DNA of 64,000 bases from Ephemerocybe angulata (lineage: Eukaryota; Basidiomycota; Agaricomycetes; Agaricales; Psathyrellaceae): contig JAACJK010000001.1 in NCBI GenBank assembly GCA_013368325.1, positions 2,480,001 through 2,544,000 of the forward strand. The letters run 5' to 3'. Below, piece by piece: positions 33,098 to 44,049 of this stretch. Within the stretch, counting starts at the first letter, position 1. The number at the start of each line of letters is the position of its first letter. The notes beneath the pieces were generated by a model. That model saw only the letters and a list, made by a program, of their open reading frames with translations. It was not told the origin of the DNA and did no database searches. A program made the translations under genes and the position numbers.

Positions 33098-36000
33098 TCA
33101 TAGCAGATCAACCATACTCTCCAGAATCACCTTTGGCATCAACAGCAGCCTCTCCTCATACACAGCACCACTAGCACCACCCTGCTGCTGCTGACTCATA
33201 TTCGTTCCCTGCCCGCCCAAAATCGAGCCCATCCCACCCCCATTCGCCACCGTCGGCGTCGAGCCACCCCCATGCATCCCCACCCTCGTCCTGCACATCA
33301 GCCCCACCTCCACGGATCCCAGCACCTTATTATCCTCCCTCCTGTCCGAGTGTGAACCACCCCCACCATTCGGCGCCTCCTTCGCTGTAAAGCCGAAGAA
33401 GTCAACCATCCACTCCTTCCCGAACGACATCCCGCACTCGGGGATGACAAGGTCGAAAGTCGTGCTCAGTATATCCTGCCTCAATACATTCTCCAGCCTC
33501 GTCAAAGCAGTTGTGATGTGCAGAAGTTTTGGGAGTATAAGGGTTGCCGTACGCTGCGTGCGAAGCACTGCACTCGGTGGGTTCGTGTTGACAGTGAGCC
33601 CGTAGCTTGCTAGCGAGCCTGGGTTCGGGGGAGGGTTGGCATTCGTCGGCGTGGATGCGGACGACTCGATTCCGACACAGCCGGCGAGGGTCAGAATGTC
33701 CAGTGTCCACCTCAGCATCGTCTCACCCAGCTCGTTCGCAGAATACGCAGCCAAGCTAGGGTATATGGCGTGTATGTGTCCATGAGTCAGTGATCGCCAT
33801 TTCGACGATGTTGGCTGGGGCTCTATAACGAAGGGGTGGTTAGGAGGATATGCCGGCCAGTTGGAGAGGGAAACGCACCTAGCTCTCTCAAGCTCCTATA
33901 TATCGCCCCCAAGACCCCGTCGCTCTTCGCTGGCAGACCCAGACAGAAGCTCTCCCAAGCCCGCTTCGCAGCAATACATACACAGGCCTGTAGAGCTAAT
34001 TGCACTAATATAGGGTCATTCGAATGGTCGTACGTAGCGAGTAAGTGCGTCAATGCCCCTCCCAGCCTCGCCGCCGTATCGGCATACGGCTTGGTCCCCT
34101 TCAGTTGATTCATGTCCCCGTTGTTATCCTGAGCTCGGGACCTCGAACCAGAGCCACCAGGGACAGAGTACGGAGTGGGACTTGGGGATGGACTTGGCAC
34201 TTCTCTGGGAGCAAACCTACACATCTCAGTCACGACGGCCGCGAACTGCACCACCTCCGAGTTAATGTCATTCACAGCCTGAAGAACCTGAGCTCCGCTC
34301 CAGCTGTCTGTGCGCGTAAGAAACTCGTCGGCGCTGCGTTGCTGAGCGTGCGCTTCAGTGTATGGTAGGATAGGTGGCGGAGGCGGGGCTCGAGGGTGTG
34401 ATTTGGCTGCAGCTATCACCAGAGCAGACGGTTGCCTTGACGGCCGGGCCTGTGGTTGCTGGGGTGGTGAGGCGGGAGATGCAGAAAGGGATGTGCCAGG
34501 ACTATGTTCATTCGATTCCTCTGTCTCCGTCGTCGCTGCCGAGGACGAAACCGACGAGCTAGATTCTGAGGGTTCCTGTTTCTGTCGCTTCGATGCCTGG
34601 TACCCATTCGCAAGATGCGCAGCGGATGGCGCCGACGTCGACGTCTTCGCTTCGTCCTCACCCGGAACTCCCGGCTCCCCATCTATACTCACAGAATTAC
34701 CCCTCCCACGTCCAGGCCGTTTATTACCAGCCACGACGGGCGCCGCACTCGCCCTCCTCTTCAACTCCCTCTCCAACTTCTCCGCATTCTCCTTCGTCTG
34801 GTTTACCAGCTCCTTCATACTCTTCCTGTTCGCCAACTCCCTTTCCGCCTTCCTCTCCGCATCCATCTTCTGCACCGCCCTCTGCCACTGCAAATCCCTC
34901 GCCTTAAGCTTCTCAATCTCCTCATCTCTCCACCGGACCTCGCCCTCCATTTCTCGTAACAACCCCTCCACCTCCCGTAGTTCCCCTTCCCTATCCCTCA
35001 AGTCCCCTTCCCTTTTCCGTGCCTCATTTTCCTTCTCCCTCATCTCCCCATCCTTCTGCCGCACCTCCGCATCTTTCGCCCTCAGCTCGACATCCTTCGC
35101 CCGGACCTCCCCCTCGCGATTCTTCACCTCCAGCTCTTTCGATCTCAGCCGACTCTGCAGTTCCTTCACCGTCTTCTCAAGATGGCGACACCTGTCTTCC
35201 AACCGTATCGCAGCGTATGGATCTGAACTTCCTTCCGGAGGTGAATAGCTGTTGATAACGGTGTTGACCTGCGTCGGGTCCGGCGACATCGCGCGGGCTG
35301 GTGTCCGGTGCCCAGCTCTCGAACTGGACCTCTCCTTGTCCGACGCCCTCCTATACTCCCTGTCCCTGTCTTTATCTCGAGTCGTGCTCGACCCGGCGAC
35401 AGAGGTAGCACTCGTGTAGAAGCTCGAGAACGAGGCCGCGACTGAATCAATCGTGTTCCTCCTCGAGGATGTCCCTGTCGAAGCCGTAGTGGCCGTCGTA
35501 GCATTCGATGGATAACCCCCATGCGGCGTCCCAGACCTCGACATCGAGCTCGGCTGATGATAACTCTGGCTCATTCCCGGCGGAGGTACAGGCAGCGGCG
35601 GAGGAGACGTTGTCGCCTCCCGATCCTTGAAATAATCCGTGTACTTGTCTCTACGAGTCCCACTGCTCCCAACATTCGCGCTACCACTCCCGCCACTCCC
35701 ACTCGCTGCCTTGTTCGGGCTGGTATTGACAGTATTCCGGCGATACATCGCAGCGCCGCTTTTCTGCTGCCCACTCAAAAGAGCGTCGAGATCCTCCTTG
35801 TTTCGCCTCGGTCGGCCGGGGGGAGGGCTGCTGGACGTTACTTGTGCTTGTGATCCGTTGTAATGTGGGTGTGTAGGAAAGATAGTCTGTGTCGGTGGTG
35901 CAGTGGTCGTCGACGAGCTTGGGGCAAGTACAGCTTGGTACGCAGCATGCAGCCGTGTCGACAAGGAGTACGACAGCGAGAGCGACCTCGATACGGACCC

Positions 36001-37566
36001 AGATGCAATTGAGGCGCCTGCAGAGCTTGGTGGAGGCTCTGGTGTTCGCGGGCGAACGGGACGTGAGTCCCCCCTCCTAGGCTTGGATGGAGAAGGCAAG
36101 GTTAATGCGAGCGAGGGCGTGTTAGTGGTAGGGACGATGTTCTCCGTGTCGTTTGTGGGCGATTGGGAGAGCAGAGGCGGCGATGTAGATTCGAGGCCAG
36201 CGATGGGTAAGCCTGCGAGTGATGCTGAGCGAGATACGGAGACGATGTAGTCGAGTGCACTTGTGAGCAGGCCCTGGATGCTCCCGACGCTTGCGGTGCG
36301 AGACCAGTTGTTTCCGGGGGTGACGGGCGAAGGGAGGGTATCTGTAGCTGAACGAGTGACTCCGTCTGACTCTGGTACGGGTGTTGGGTCGGCGGAAAGG
36401 GATACAACGATGGTAGGCTGTTTTTGACGCTCGACGCGAGATGGTGAATCCTCCTTCGCGTCGGTGGTATCTTTAGGGAAGTGGGTCTTGGTATTAGATT
36501 CGGCGCTTCCGCGACCTCGAGTCGAAAACGATGCTGTTAATCCGGAATAGAATCTCCCCCAGATGCCTGTCGATCCAGAAGGTTTGATTGACCCAGAAGC
36601 CTCCTCAGAGGATCGTAGTCCAGACGTTCGCTGTCCTGCGTCGCGTCCCGCAGAAATGGGCGCCTGCTGGCGCGCCTCCGTCAAATCACTAGTCCTTGTA
36701 GCGGGTATTCCCCTGGTACTTGGGCCTTGGGCCGGAATCTCTCCGTCGAGCTGGCGACGCTGGCGTCCAGCAGAATTAATGGTGATAGTGGTGGTGGAAG
36801 GATCGCTCGACCCTCCCGTAAACGTGCTTGTTGCGGTTGACGGCAAGGGCGCAACTGCTCCCGCCTTGCTCGCTGTTGATGGCGACGATGACGATGGCCT
36901 TGATGGCTCGTCCAGCCCCTCCTTTTCCCTTAACCCCCGTTTGCGCTCCTCGTCGCTCGCAGAACCCGGAGAAGTCTGTCGCCGAAGCTCTAACATACGA
37001 AAGCCCGCCAAAAGTCAATCAGCAGCCGAAAGAGCCTCGGTCGCACACCACAGCTCAACACATAACAGCCGGATCTCACCTTTATGAAGCCCGCCCTCAC
37101 CCCCCTTTCCCGTTTGCCCAATCCCACTATCGTCGGTGGTACAAGACAAGCCTAAAACCAAACTCGTTGCAGCCTCTGCGTCGTATTCGCCGATGGTCCG
37201 AACGGTATTATCGCTGGTGGCAACGACGCCAGTGCCGTCTCGACTTCCTCCTTGCTGAACCTTGCTGGGATCAATCTTGGCCTTGCTGCTCCCAGTCCTC
37301 TCGGACCAACGTTGTCGTGCTGCCTTTTCTCTGCTTTCGCTCGAGTTAATCCGCGTGGCGACAACGGGGCCTATAGCCAGGAACCCGCTGCTAATATCAC
37401 TGTGACCACGACTATCCGGTGAAGAGAAACCTGAGGGCGAACTTGTTACACTCGGAGGACGATTGGTGCCAATACCAGTGCTGTCGCTGCCGCTGCTGGA
37501 ACACTGCGAATGGGAAGAGGAGTTGAATGATGATATCCCAGCGGAAAGTGGTGGCGCCCTCGACAT
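33098..37566 (-). CDS. 1440-residue coiled-coil, low-complexity protein
   Basis: Three exons (37566-37080, 36989-33879, 33822-33098; introns 90 and 56 bases) give 1440 residues. N-terminal two thirds are Ser/Thr/Pro/Gly-rich and probably disordered. A coiled coil begins near LEDRCRHLEKTVKELQSRL and contains an unusually regular seven-residue repeat (REGEVRAKDVELRAKDAEV and so on), then KAERELANRKSMKELVNQ. After another disordered linker comes a predicted helical domain: QVLQAVNDINSEVVQFAAVV, TAARLGGALTHLLA, VQLALQACVCIAAKRAWE, AIYRSLREL, ELGETMLRWTLDILTLAG, then LPKLLHITTALTRLENVL and IPECGMSFGKEWMVDFFG. I do not recognise a named family. The helical domain looks folded and is likely the conserved part. 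Confidence 0.75.
34960..35130 (-). repeat. Heptad coding repeat inside the coiled coil
   Basis: The coding strand repeats a 21-base unit for about eight units, encoding variants of (K/R)(D/E)xE(V/L/A/M)R(A/D/E/K/Q), for example KDVELRA, KDAEVRQ, KDGEMRE, REGDLRD, REGELRE. Unit-by-unit similarity at the DNA level suggests local tandem expansion. Confidence 0.85.
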
Positions 37567-38087
37567 GCTATTCGCATTGCACTTCGCGAGCCTACCCTCC
37601 CACTTCCGAATCCTGCTTCGACCTTTTCTAGAGCCTTGGGCTCGGGCTTTGTGCCACTCAAGGATGCATAATGGTGTAATGAAAGCGCGCTTCTTGATGG
37701 GATCCCCTACTTCACTCTACACGTTGCAGTAGCATTCCTGCTAGTCGTTCTTGTGAAAAATTCCCGGACAGCCCTTGACCCAAGCCTGACTCAATGTGTC
37801 CGCAGGCAGGCTACTGCGGAAATAACCCGAAAATGACCCATATAAATGAACGGATGTTGAATTACTAGTACATGACTGCAGGGGCACAGGACAAGGACAC
37901 TCTTCTATCATATTCTACAAACTAATTGACGCAACAAAAAGGACAACCAACAATTTAGTCGGTGGCTAAGAGTCCGTCTGAATCAAGTATGCAAGGGATA
38001 CGAAGCAGATCATCAGTCCCCGAAGCCCCAGAAACGGACCGTAGAAGGGCATAAACACATACATCTCTTCTGGCCATCGGCACCTCT
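37567..38087. other. Intergenic; promoter of coiled-coil gene
   Basis: 521 bases between two genes on the minus strand. It holds the 5' side of the coiled-coil gene and the 3' side of the mitochondrial-type gene. No other feature seen. Confidence 0.4.
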
Positions 38088-38924
38088 TCACTGCTTCTTC
38101 GAGATTGTTGACTTGGTCTTCTCCTTCTCGTAGAACACAGTCACTTCGTCAGCATCAAGAGACTCGATTGTAGCGTCGGCGGCTCCTAAGGCTCCTCGCA
38201 GTGGTCCACTCACTTCATCCTTGGTGTATTCGGCGGTCGTCGAGCCGGATCGATTTTCGGGGTCGTACTTGCGTGTCACCAGATTGATAGTCTCCTTTGC
38301 CAACTCCTCGGTGTTCGTCAAGTTATCTCGGTCGGCCTAGAGATAAGATGTAGATGTAGATGTTTCTCAGCGCTTATTCAGCGTCAGCATGAACAGGGGT
38401 ACAGACCTTCACGAAGGCCTCCGACGCACTGGCAAGCGCCTCATTCCAGCCAGGTGCAATAGGCTCAGTGCAAACCTCGAACTGCTGTCCGGAGAGATTG
38501 CGCTGCTTCTCGCGCTCCAAAATCTGTATACCGCCGAAGATAGTGTTAACTACCGCTTTGCACTCCGGCCTGCAGAGCCAAAGGAAGAACATACCTCTGG
38601 GTCATTATCGTGCATCGTGCTGCAGTAGAACAGGTCATGAAATGGTCAGCGCCCAATTAACTTGACACCGATATCGGTGGTGCAGCAGGCAAGGAGATGA
38701 TATCAACCTGGATGAATGGGTATTTCTACATGTGCCCGAACCACAATCGTCAGAAACCCATCCAAACAGATCACACGAGCGACACCAAAAGCACTCAAAA
38801 CCCACCTAGTCGTCAGCATACGAGAGCTGTTCAAGCAAACTGCAGCAACTCTTGGCGGCTGCAGCCTTGAGGCGCTCAGCCCGGCGGCGACACTACGGCG
38901 AGCAGAGTTGGTGAATCCAAGCAT
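38088..38924 (-). CDS. Small conserved fungal mitochondrial protein
   Basis: Five exons (38924-38806, 38725-38708, 38619-38595, 38523-38407, 38336-38088) sum to 175 residues; exons 2 and 3 are only 18 and 25 bases. The first 40 residues are Arg/Ser/Ala-rich without acidic residues (ARRSVAAGLSASRLQPPR), a typical mitochondrial presequence. The middle holds HDNDPEILEREKQRNLSG and APGWNEALASASEAFVKADR, a pattern I associate with a widespread uncharacterised fungal mitochondrial family. The C-terminus is charged (LDADEVTVFYEKEKTK). The microexons are required to connect the presequence to HDNDPE in frame. Biochemical role unknown. Confidence 0.75.
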
Positions 38925-39508
38925 ATTGTGAGTAGAAAAGTTGTTTCGAAGAAGTAGGGAGGGGGAAGTTTCAGAAGATGCAGAATCGCCAAGACTGAGA
39001 CTCCAGATTATATACTCGCGCCAAAGGAAGCTCGGAGGCCCGCTATTGGGATGGGCGTGACGTCATAGGTCGCGATCGTGACTGCGCTCCTCAATAGGCG
39101 TGGGGTCATGCTTTGGAGCGGAAATGTGTCATGGGTGCGCGGGCGAGGAGAGATAACGGTGGAGAATGGCTCAATCTTTTTCAAGCTTCCCACTCGCTTC
39201 GCTTCGGAATCATGGCGCCCAGCAGAAAAGCAAACGTAAATGGCATTGTCATGTCTAGAAAAACAGCAAACGCACAGAGAACGGAAACAAGATAGAGAAC
39301 ACTTGAGGGTATCAAGGTAAACGCAAAAAAGCACCACCAAAAGAGTGACTTGAACAAGTCCATGACGAAGAGGTGAAGAAACGAACGAGGAGCGAAAGCT
39401 TCTGGGTCCATTGCATCGAAAAGGAGAACGGGAATGGTCATTGCGATAATCATTGTACACGGTATAAAATGCTTGTAGGTCACATTATTAACATGTCTCG
39501 TCATGTCA
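38925..39508. other. Spacer, 3' of PP2A gene; two long open frames
   Basis: Promoter of the mitochondrial-type gene and 3' UTR of the PP2A gene. The minus strand is T-rich and low in stops: one frame continues the PP2A frame through its last intron to 39181, another stays open from 39460 to 39008. Neither is called as a gene; see findings. Confidence 0.45.
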
Positions 39509-41024
39509 TCACTGCACCGACAGCGTAAGTGCAAGGGAACCCAGAAGAAAGGAGAAATACGCACAAGGAAGTAGTCAGGTACACGGCGCGAAACGAGAGG
39601 TTCCCCGGCCCGCGGGGCAGGATCGAATTGAAGGCTGTTAAGCAATGTAAGATGTCGAAGGTAAGGAAAGGGACAATCTGAAGACGTACAAGCTGTAAGA
39701 TAATTTTTCGTCTATTTCCATGATGGCTGCTTGGTTCCCGCATCGATAGCAATAATTAGGAGCACTGAATATGGTAACGACGTTCCTGTCTTGACCCCAG
39801 CTGTAACCTGTGTGGCGTAAAGTGCAGTTAAGGACTTGTATTCTGGGAAACGGGGATAAGGGGTCCGCACCTTCCATGACCAGTTGATGAGCTCTGGCAA
39901 CGAGTGTGAGCCCGTTGTTGTGATTAAAGGCTTCTGAAATGTCCTGTCCGAAGGTATATCCGGCGCCACGGGGTGAGATTCCCCATCCACAACGATCGTC
40001 GGGATCTGACCACAGGAGATCGCACATGGGTCCTTCGTGGGGAACCTCCTGCACTCGGTCAATGGAGCGTACGTGATCAAGGGTGTCGATGGAGGGTGAG
40101 AGACCGCCGTGCAAGCAGAATATCTACGAATGAATGCGGTCAATATCAGCTACTTGGGTTATCCAGCACACTTAAGATGCCCTATTTAACGGACGGTGAT
40201 GATATCACTCGAAGACAATAAGACAGTGCAGCGCACCGCTGAAATGTGTGCAAATACAGGAATAGGCGCGCGCCACGAGGAAGACTCACTTGATTGTCGA
40301 TGAGAGCTGTGAGAGGCAAGAAATCAAAGAGATCTGTAAAGAACCGCCATACGTTGGCGTTTCCGTATTTCCGCAAGCATTCGTCGTAGAATCCGTACAC
40401 CTGCGTGATCTGTCTCGATTCGTGGTTTCCTCGCAAGATGGTAACACGATCGCGATAGCGGAGCTTCAGGGCCACGAGAAGCGTCACAGTCTCCACCGAG
40501 TAGTAACCACGGTCGACATAGTCGCCCATGAATAGGTAGTTGGTGTCTGGCGAGTTACCGCCGATTCGGAAGAGTTCTGAGAGATCGTGCTGATGACCGC
40601 ATGCAGGGGTTTGGGGGTGGGTTGTGGGCACGTCGTTTGGGCGTCAGAAAGTAAAGATGAATGGGGGGAACGGCAATTACAGCTGATGTTAGTGCGAACA
40701 TCCAGGACATTGCAGATACTGTCGATACGCACGAATTGACCATGGATATCACCACAGACTGTCACCGGACACCTCACTGGTTGCACGTTGGACTCTTCCA
40801 TCAGGATTTCTCTCGTCTGGCGGAAGCACAGTAATCAGTGTTCCTTTCTCTGGGCTCGGACACTCCCAAAAGGTAGGCAAGATGAACAAGGCCTTGATGA
40901 GACCCTGTCCGGCGCGATCCCGGGGGAGGAGACGCACCTTGTCGCAAAGTCGTTTGACATCAGCCTCCGACAGCTGTTTGCATTGGCTCAACTGCTCGAT
41001 CCAAGCATCGATTTCGTGCTCCAT
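39509..41024 (-). CDS. PP2A catalytic subunit (serine/threonine phosphatase)
   Basis: Catalytic subunit of protein phosphatase 2A, a metal-dependent phosphatase working with A and B subunits. Exons reconstruct the full family sequence: [48 protein letters not shown] (metal site GDxHG), [13 protein letters not shown] (GDxxDRG), [20 protein letters not shown] (RGNHE), [87 protein letters not shown], ending RRVPDYFL. Seven coding exons; the last contains only the TGA at 39511-39509, after a 53-base intron (39512-39564) that begins directly behind the final Leu codon. The usual Thr of TPDYFL is Val here. Divergent from CCT5. Confidence 0.95.
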
Positions 41025-41238
41025 GGGTGGTTATTTTGCGAGATTATAGGGGCGAATGTGGAGAACGTCGAGGGAAGGGTTATGGTGGTCGTTGTTCAGA
41101 TGAAAGATTGACAAATCGCCGCTCAAACAAGATTAGGCCGCTGAGGCGGTGTGACATGGCGTGACGAGCGTCGAGCGTGATCCCACCGACAGATTGATCA
41201 TTGCAGATTCTGAGTTTCGCGACGCGACATTTACCACC
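41025..41238. promoter_or_regulatory. Compact bidirectional promoter, PP2A / CCT5
   Basis: Only 214 bases separate the two start codons, so both housekeeping genes must be driven from here. No element is assigned. Confidence 0.6.
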
Positions 41239-43257
41239 ATGTCGGCCCCCAATATTGACCCCAATTCCGCTGTATATACCACAGACGAGGTACGGCTGCG
41301 AGATGTATTACTATACAACGCTAACTCTTCTTTAGTATGGTCGCCCCTTCATTATCCTGAGGGAACAGGGCAGGAAAACGCGTCAGCACGGTACGGAGGC
41401 TATCAAGGTTAGCACAGATTAGTCTCTGGGGAGATAGTTGAGATTGAATTGAATACGATCTAGTCGCACATCCTTGCAGCGAAGACCGTCGCCAACATCG
41501 TCAAGTCATCTTTGGGCCCAAGAGGTGCGTCGTTTCGTCTCCGAGACGCGCAATCAATATCAATCCCTCTCCAGGTCTCGATAAAATTCTGATATCCCCC
41601 GACGGTGACATTACGGTGACGAACGATGGTGCTACGATTCTCGGACAGATGGAGGTGGAGCACCAAATAGCCAAGCTCCTGGTGCAGCTGTCGAAAAGCC
41701 AAGACGATGAGATTGGCGATGGAACCACTGGTGTCGTCGGTACGTGCGCAGTGGGACGCGTGTTTGAGGCTGCGATCTAACTTTATTCAGTTCTCGCTGG
41801 TGCCCTTCTCGAACAGAGTGAAGCTTTGTTGGATCGGGGGATCCACCCTATCCGCATTGCCGATGGTTTCGAGCGGGCCTGCGTCGAGGCTGTTAAGCAC
41901 CTCGACACCATCTCAGATCGCATCGAATTTTCGAAAGAAAACACAGAGAACCTCCTCAAGACCGCGATGACGAGTTTGGGTAGCAAAATTGTCTCAAAAG
42001 AGCACCAACAGTTCGCGCAAATCGCGGTTGACGCCGTCCTGACCGTCGCCGATCTCGAGCGCAAAGACATTCCCTTCGACCTCATCAAGGTCGACGGTAA
42101 GGTCGGCGGCTCGCTGAAAGACACGACCCTCATCCAGGGTGTCCTCATCGACAAGGACATGTCGCATCCCCAGATGCCGCGCGACGTCAAGGACGCCAAG
42201 CTCGCCATCCTTACATGTCCCTTCGAGCCTCCCCGCCCCAAGACCAAGCACCATCTTGAAATCACCAGCGTGGAAGAATACAAAAAGCTGCAGACTTACG
42301 AGAAGGAGAAGTTCCAGGACATGATCAAGAAGGTCAAGGACACTGGCGCTAACCTTGTCATCTGCCAGTGGGGCTTTGACGACGAGGCCAACCATCTGCT
42401 CATGCAGAACGAACTTCCTGCTGTTCGATGGGTAGGTGGACCTGAGATTGAGGTGCGTGCTTCCAATCTTTAAGATATTGGCCTCAACTGAATCTCGCGT
42501 AGTTGATCGCCATGGCTAGCCAGGGTCGTATCGTACCCCGGTTCGAGGACCTCACTGCTGAGAAGCTCGGGTCTGCTGGCATCGTCCGCGAAGTCTCGTT
42601 CGGCACAACGCGCGACAAAATGCTGGTCATTGAGGGATGCCCCAACACCCGCGTCGTGACCGTGTTCGTGCGTGGTAGCAACAAGATGATTGTCGACGAA
42701 GCCAAGCGTGCCCTGCACGACGCGATCTGTGCCGTCCGCAATATCGTCGTCGACAGCCGTGTGGTTTACGGTGGAGGGTCAGCAGACATCAGCTGCGCCG
42801 TCGCCGTCGGCAAGGCTGCAGATGAGGTATGCATTACTTCTCTACCCCACGACGCAATGCTTACAACCCGGCTTTTAGATTCCTTCCATCGAGCAATACG
42901 CCATGCGGGCGTTCGCCTCTGCGCTGGAAGCCATCCCCCTCGCCCTTGCCGAGAACAGCGGTTTGTCACCGATCGAGACCTTGACGGACGTTCGTTCGCG
43001 CCAGCTGTCGGAGAAGAACCCCCACCTGGGCATCGACTGCAATGGACGGGGCCACAGCGACATGAAGGAACAGTTCGTCTACGACCCCCTCATCTCGAAG
43101 AGGCAGCAGTACCTTTTGGCTACCCAGGTTCGTCTTGATTCCGATCAAAATACTTACGTTGGGCTCAAATTTCTCTCCTTCTCTTCCCTTGCAATAGCTC
43201 GTGCGTGCGGTGCTCAAGATCGACGACGTCATCACGTCCGGGGAGGCGGACGAGTAG
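41239..43257 (+). CDS. CCT5: CCT5, epsilon subunit of the TRiC/CCT chaperonin
   Basis: One of eight subunits of the cytosolic group II chaperonin that folds actin, tubulin and other proteins. Spliced reading: [108 protein letters not shown] (ATP-binding GDGTT), then the intermediate and apical parts ([92 protein letters not shown]), and [51 protein letters not shown], ending [19 protein letters not shown]. Length and motifs are complete; about seven short introns. Confidence 0.96.
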
Positions 43258-44049
43258 ATGCAAAGGAAGAAGGGATACGGTGCTGCATAGAATACGCAAT
43301 CAAATCATTACACACCATCCACACCAGGCTGGGATTCGTGTTTTCGATGATGAGGACTGAGGTCCCCCGAGGAATCTGAGATCTGGTCGCCGCGAGGGAT
43401 TCAAAGACGGGTTTGAGTGAATGTGGGTCTCAGCATACGCATGTCAGTCAACTTTTAAAGCAACGGCCGGGATCGCCGCAGTGAGCGTTCCGTCAATGGG
43501 CCACATACCCCGAACGATTCATAAGTGAGTAGCATTTTTTACAGCTTGCACTATCAAGAAGGGCTCTGCAGCATAGCGTACATGTGGCCTGCATCGTGAA
43601 TGTCTTGAAATCTGCGTCGACCCATTTTCAGCCTTTGCACTTGGGGGTAGATATGGCTGCAGATCCTTGCCGTATGCGTCGGAGTTGCAGGGAACAGGGC
43701 GTCCCCGTAAACAATACCTAAGTATGTATCACTTCCCATGATGAAGGTCCCAATCAATTGCAAAAATAGTATAAGCTGCGGCCTGAGGCCTAAGGAAAAC
43801 GAGAGTCAAATATAGCAGGTGCATGTATAGTTGTTGCAGGTAAAGATGGGACGAATACGAAGGTGCCAAAAGGTCGAAAGGGTATACACAGTAGAGAAAA
43901 GATCGTCGGGCCCTCTAAGAGATAGATATATATATAGTGAAAGGTATGTCAAAGCAAAAACGGACCGAAGGTACGAAGAATTTAGAAAAAAGCGAACGAA
44001 TAGCATGCAAAACGAAGAATTGAACGAGATGAAGAAAGAAGTCTAAGCG
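43258..44049. other. Convergent 3' region, CCT5 / AGC kinase
   Basis: AT-rich 3' UTR-type DNA of both genes. A 69-codon minus ORF at 43554-43763 shows no recognisable feature. Confidence 0.45.

Noticed and set aside
34358..35248. 296-codon plus-strand ORF, Ser/Phe-rich
   Set aside because: Antisense of the coiled-coil repeat; the repeat removes stops on the other strand.
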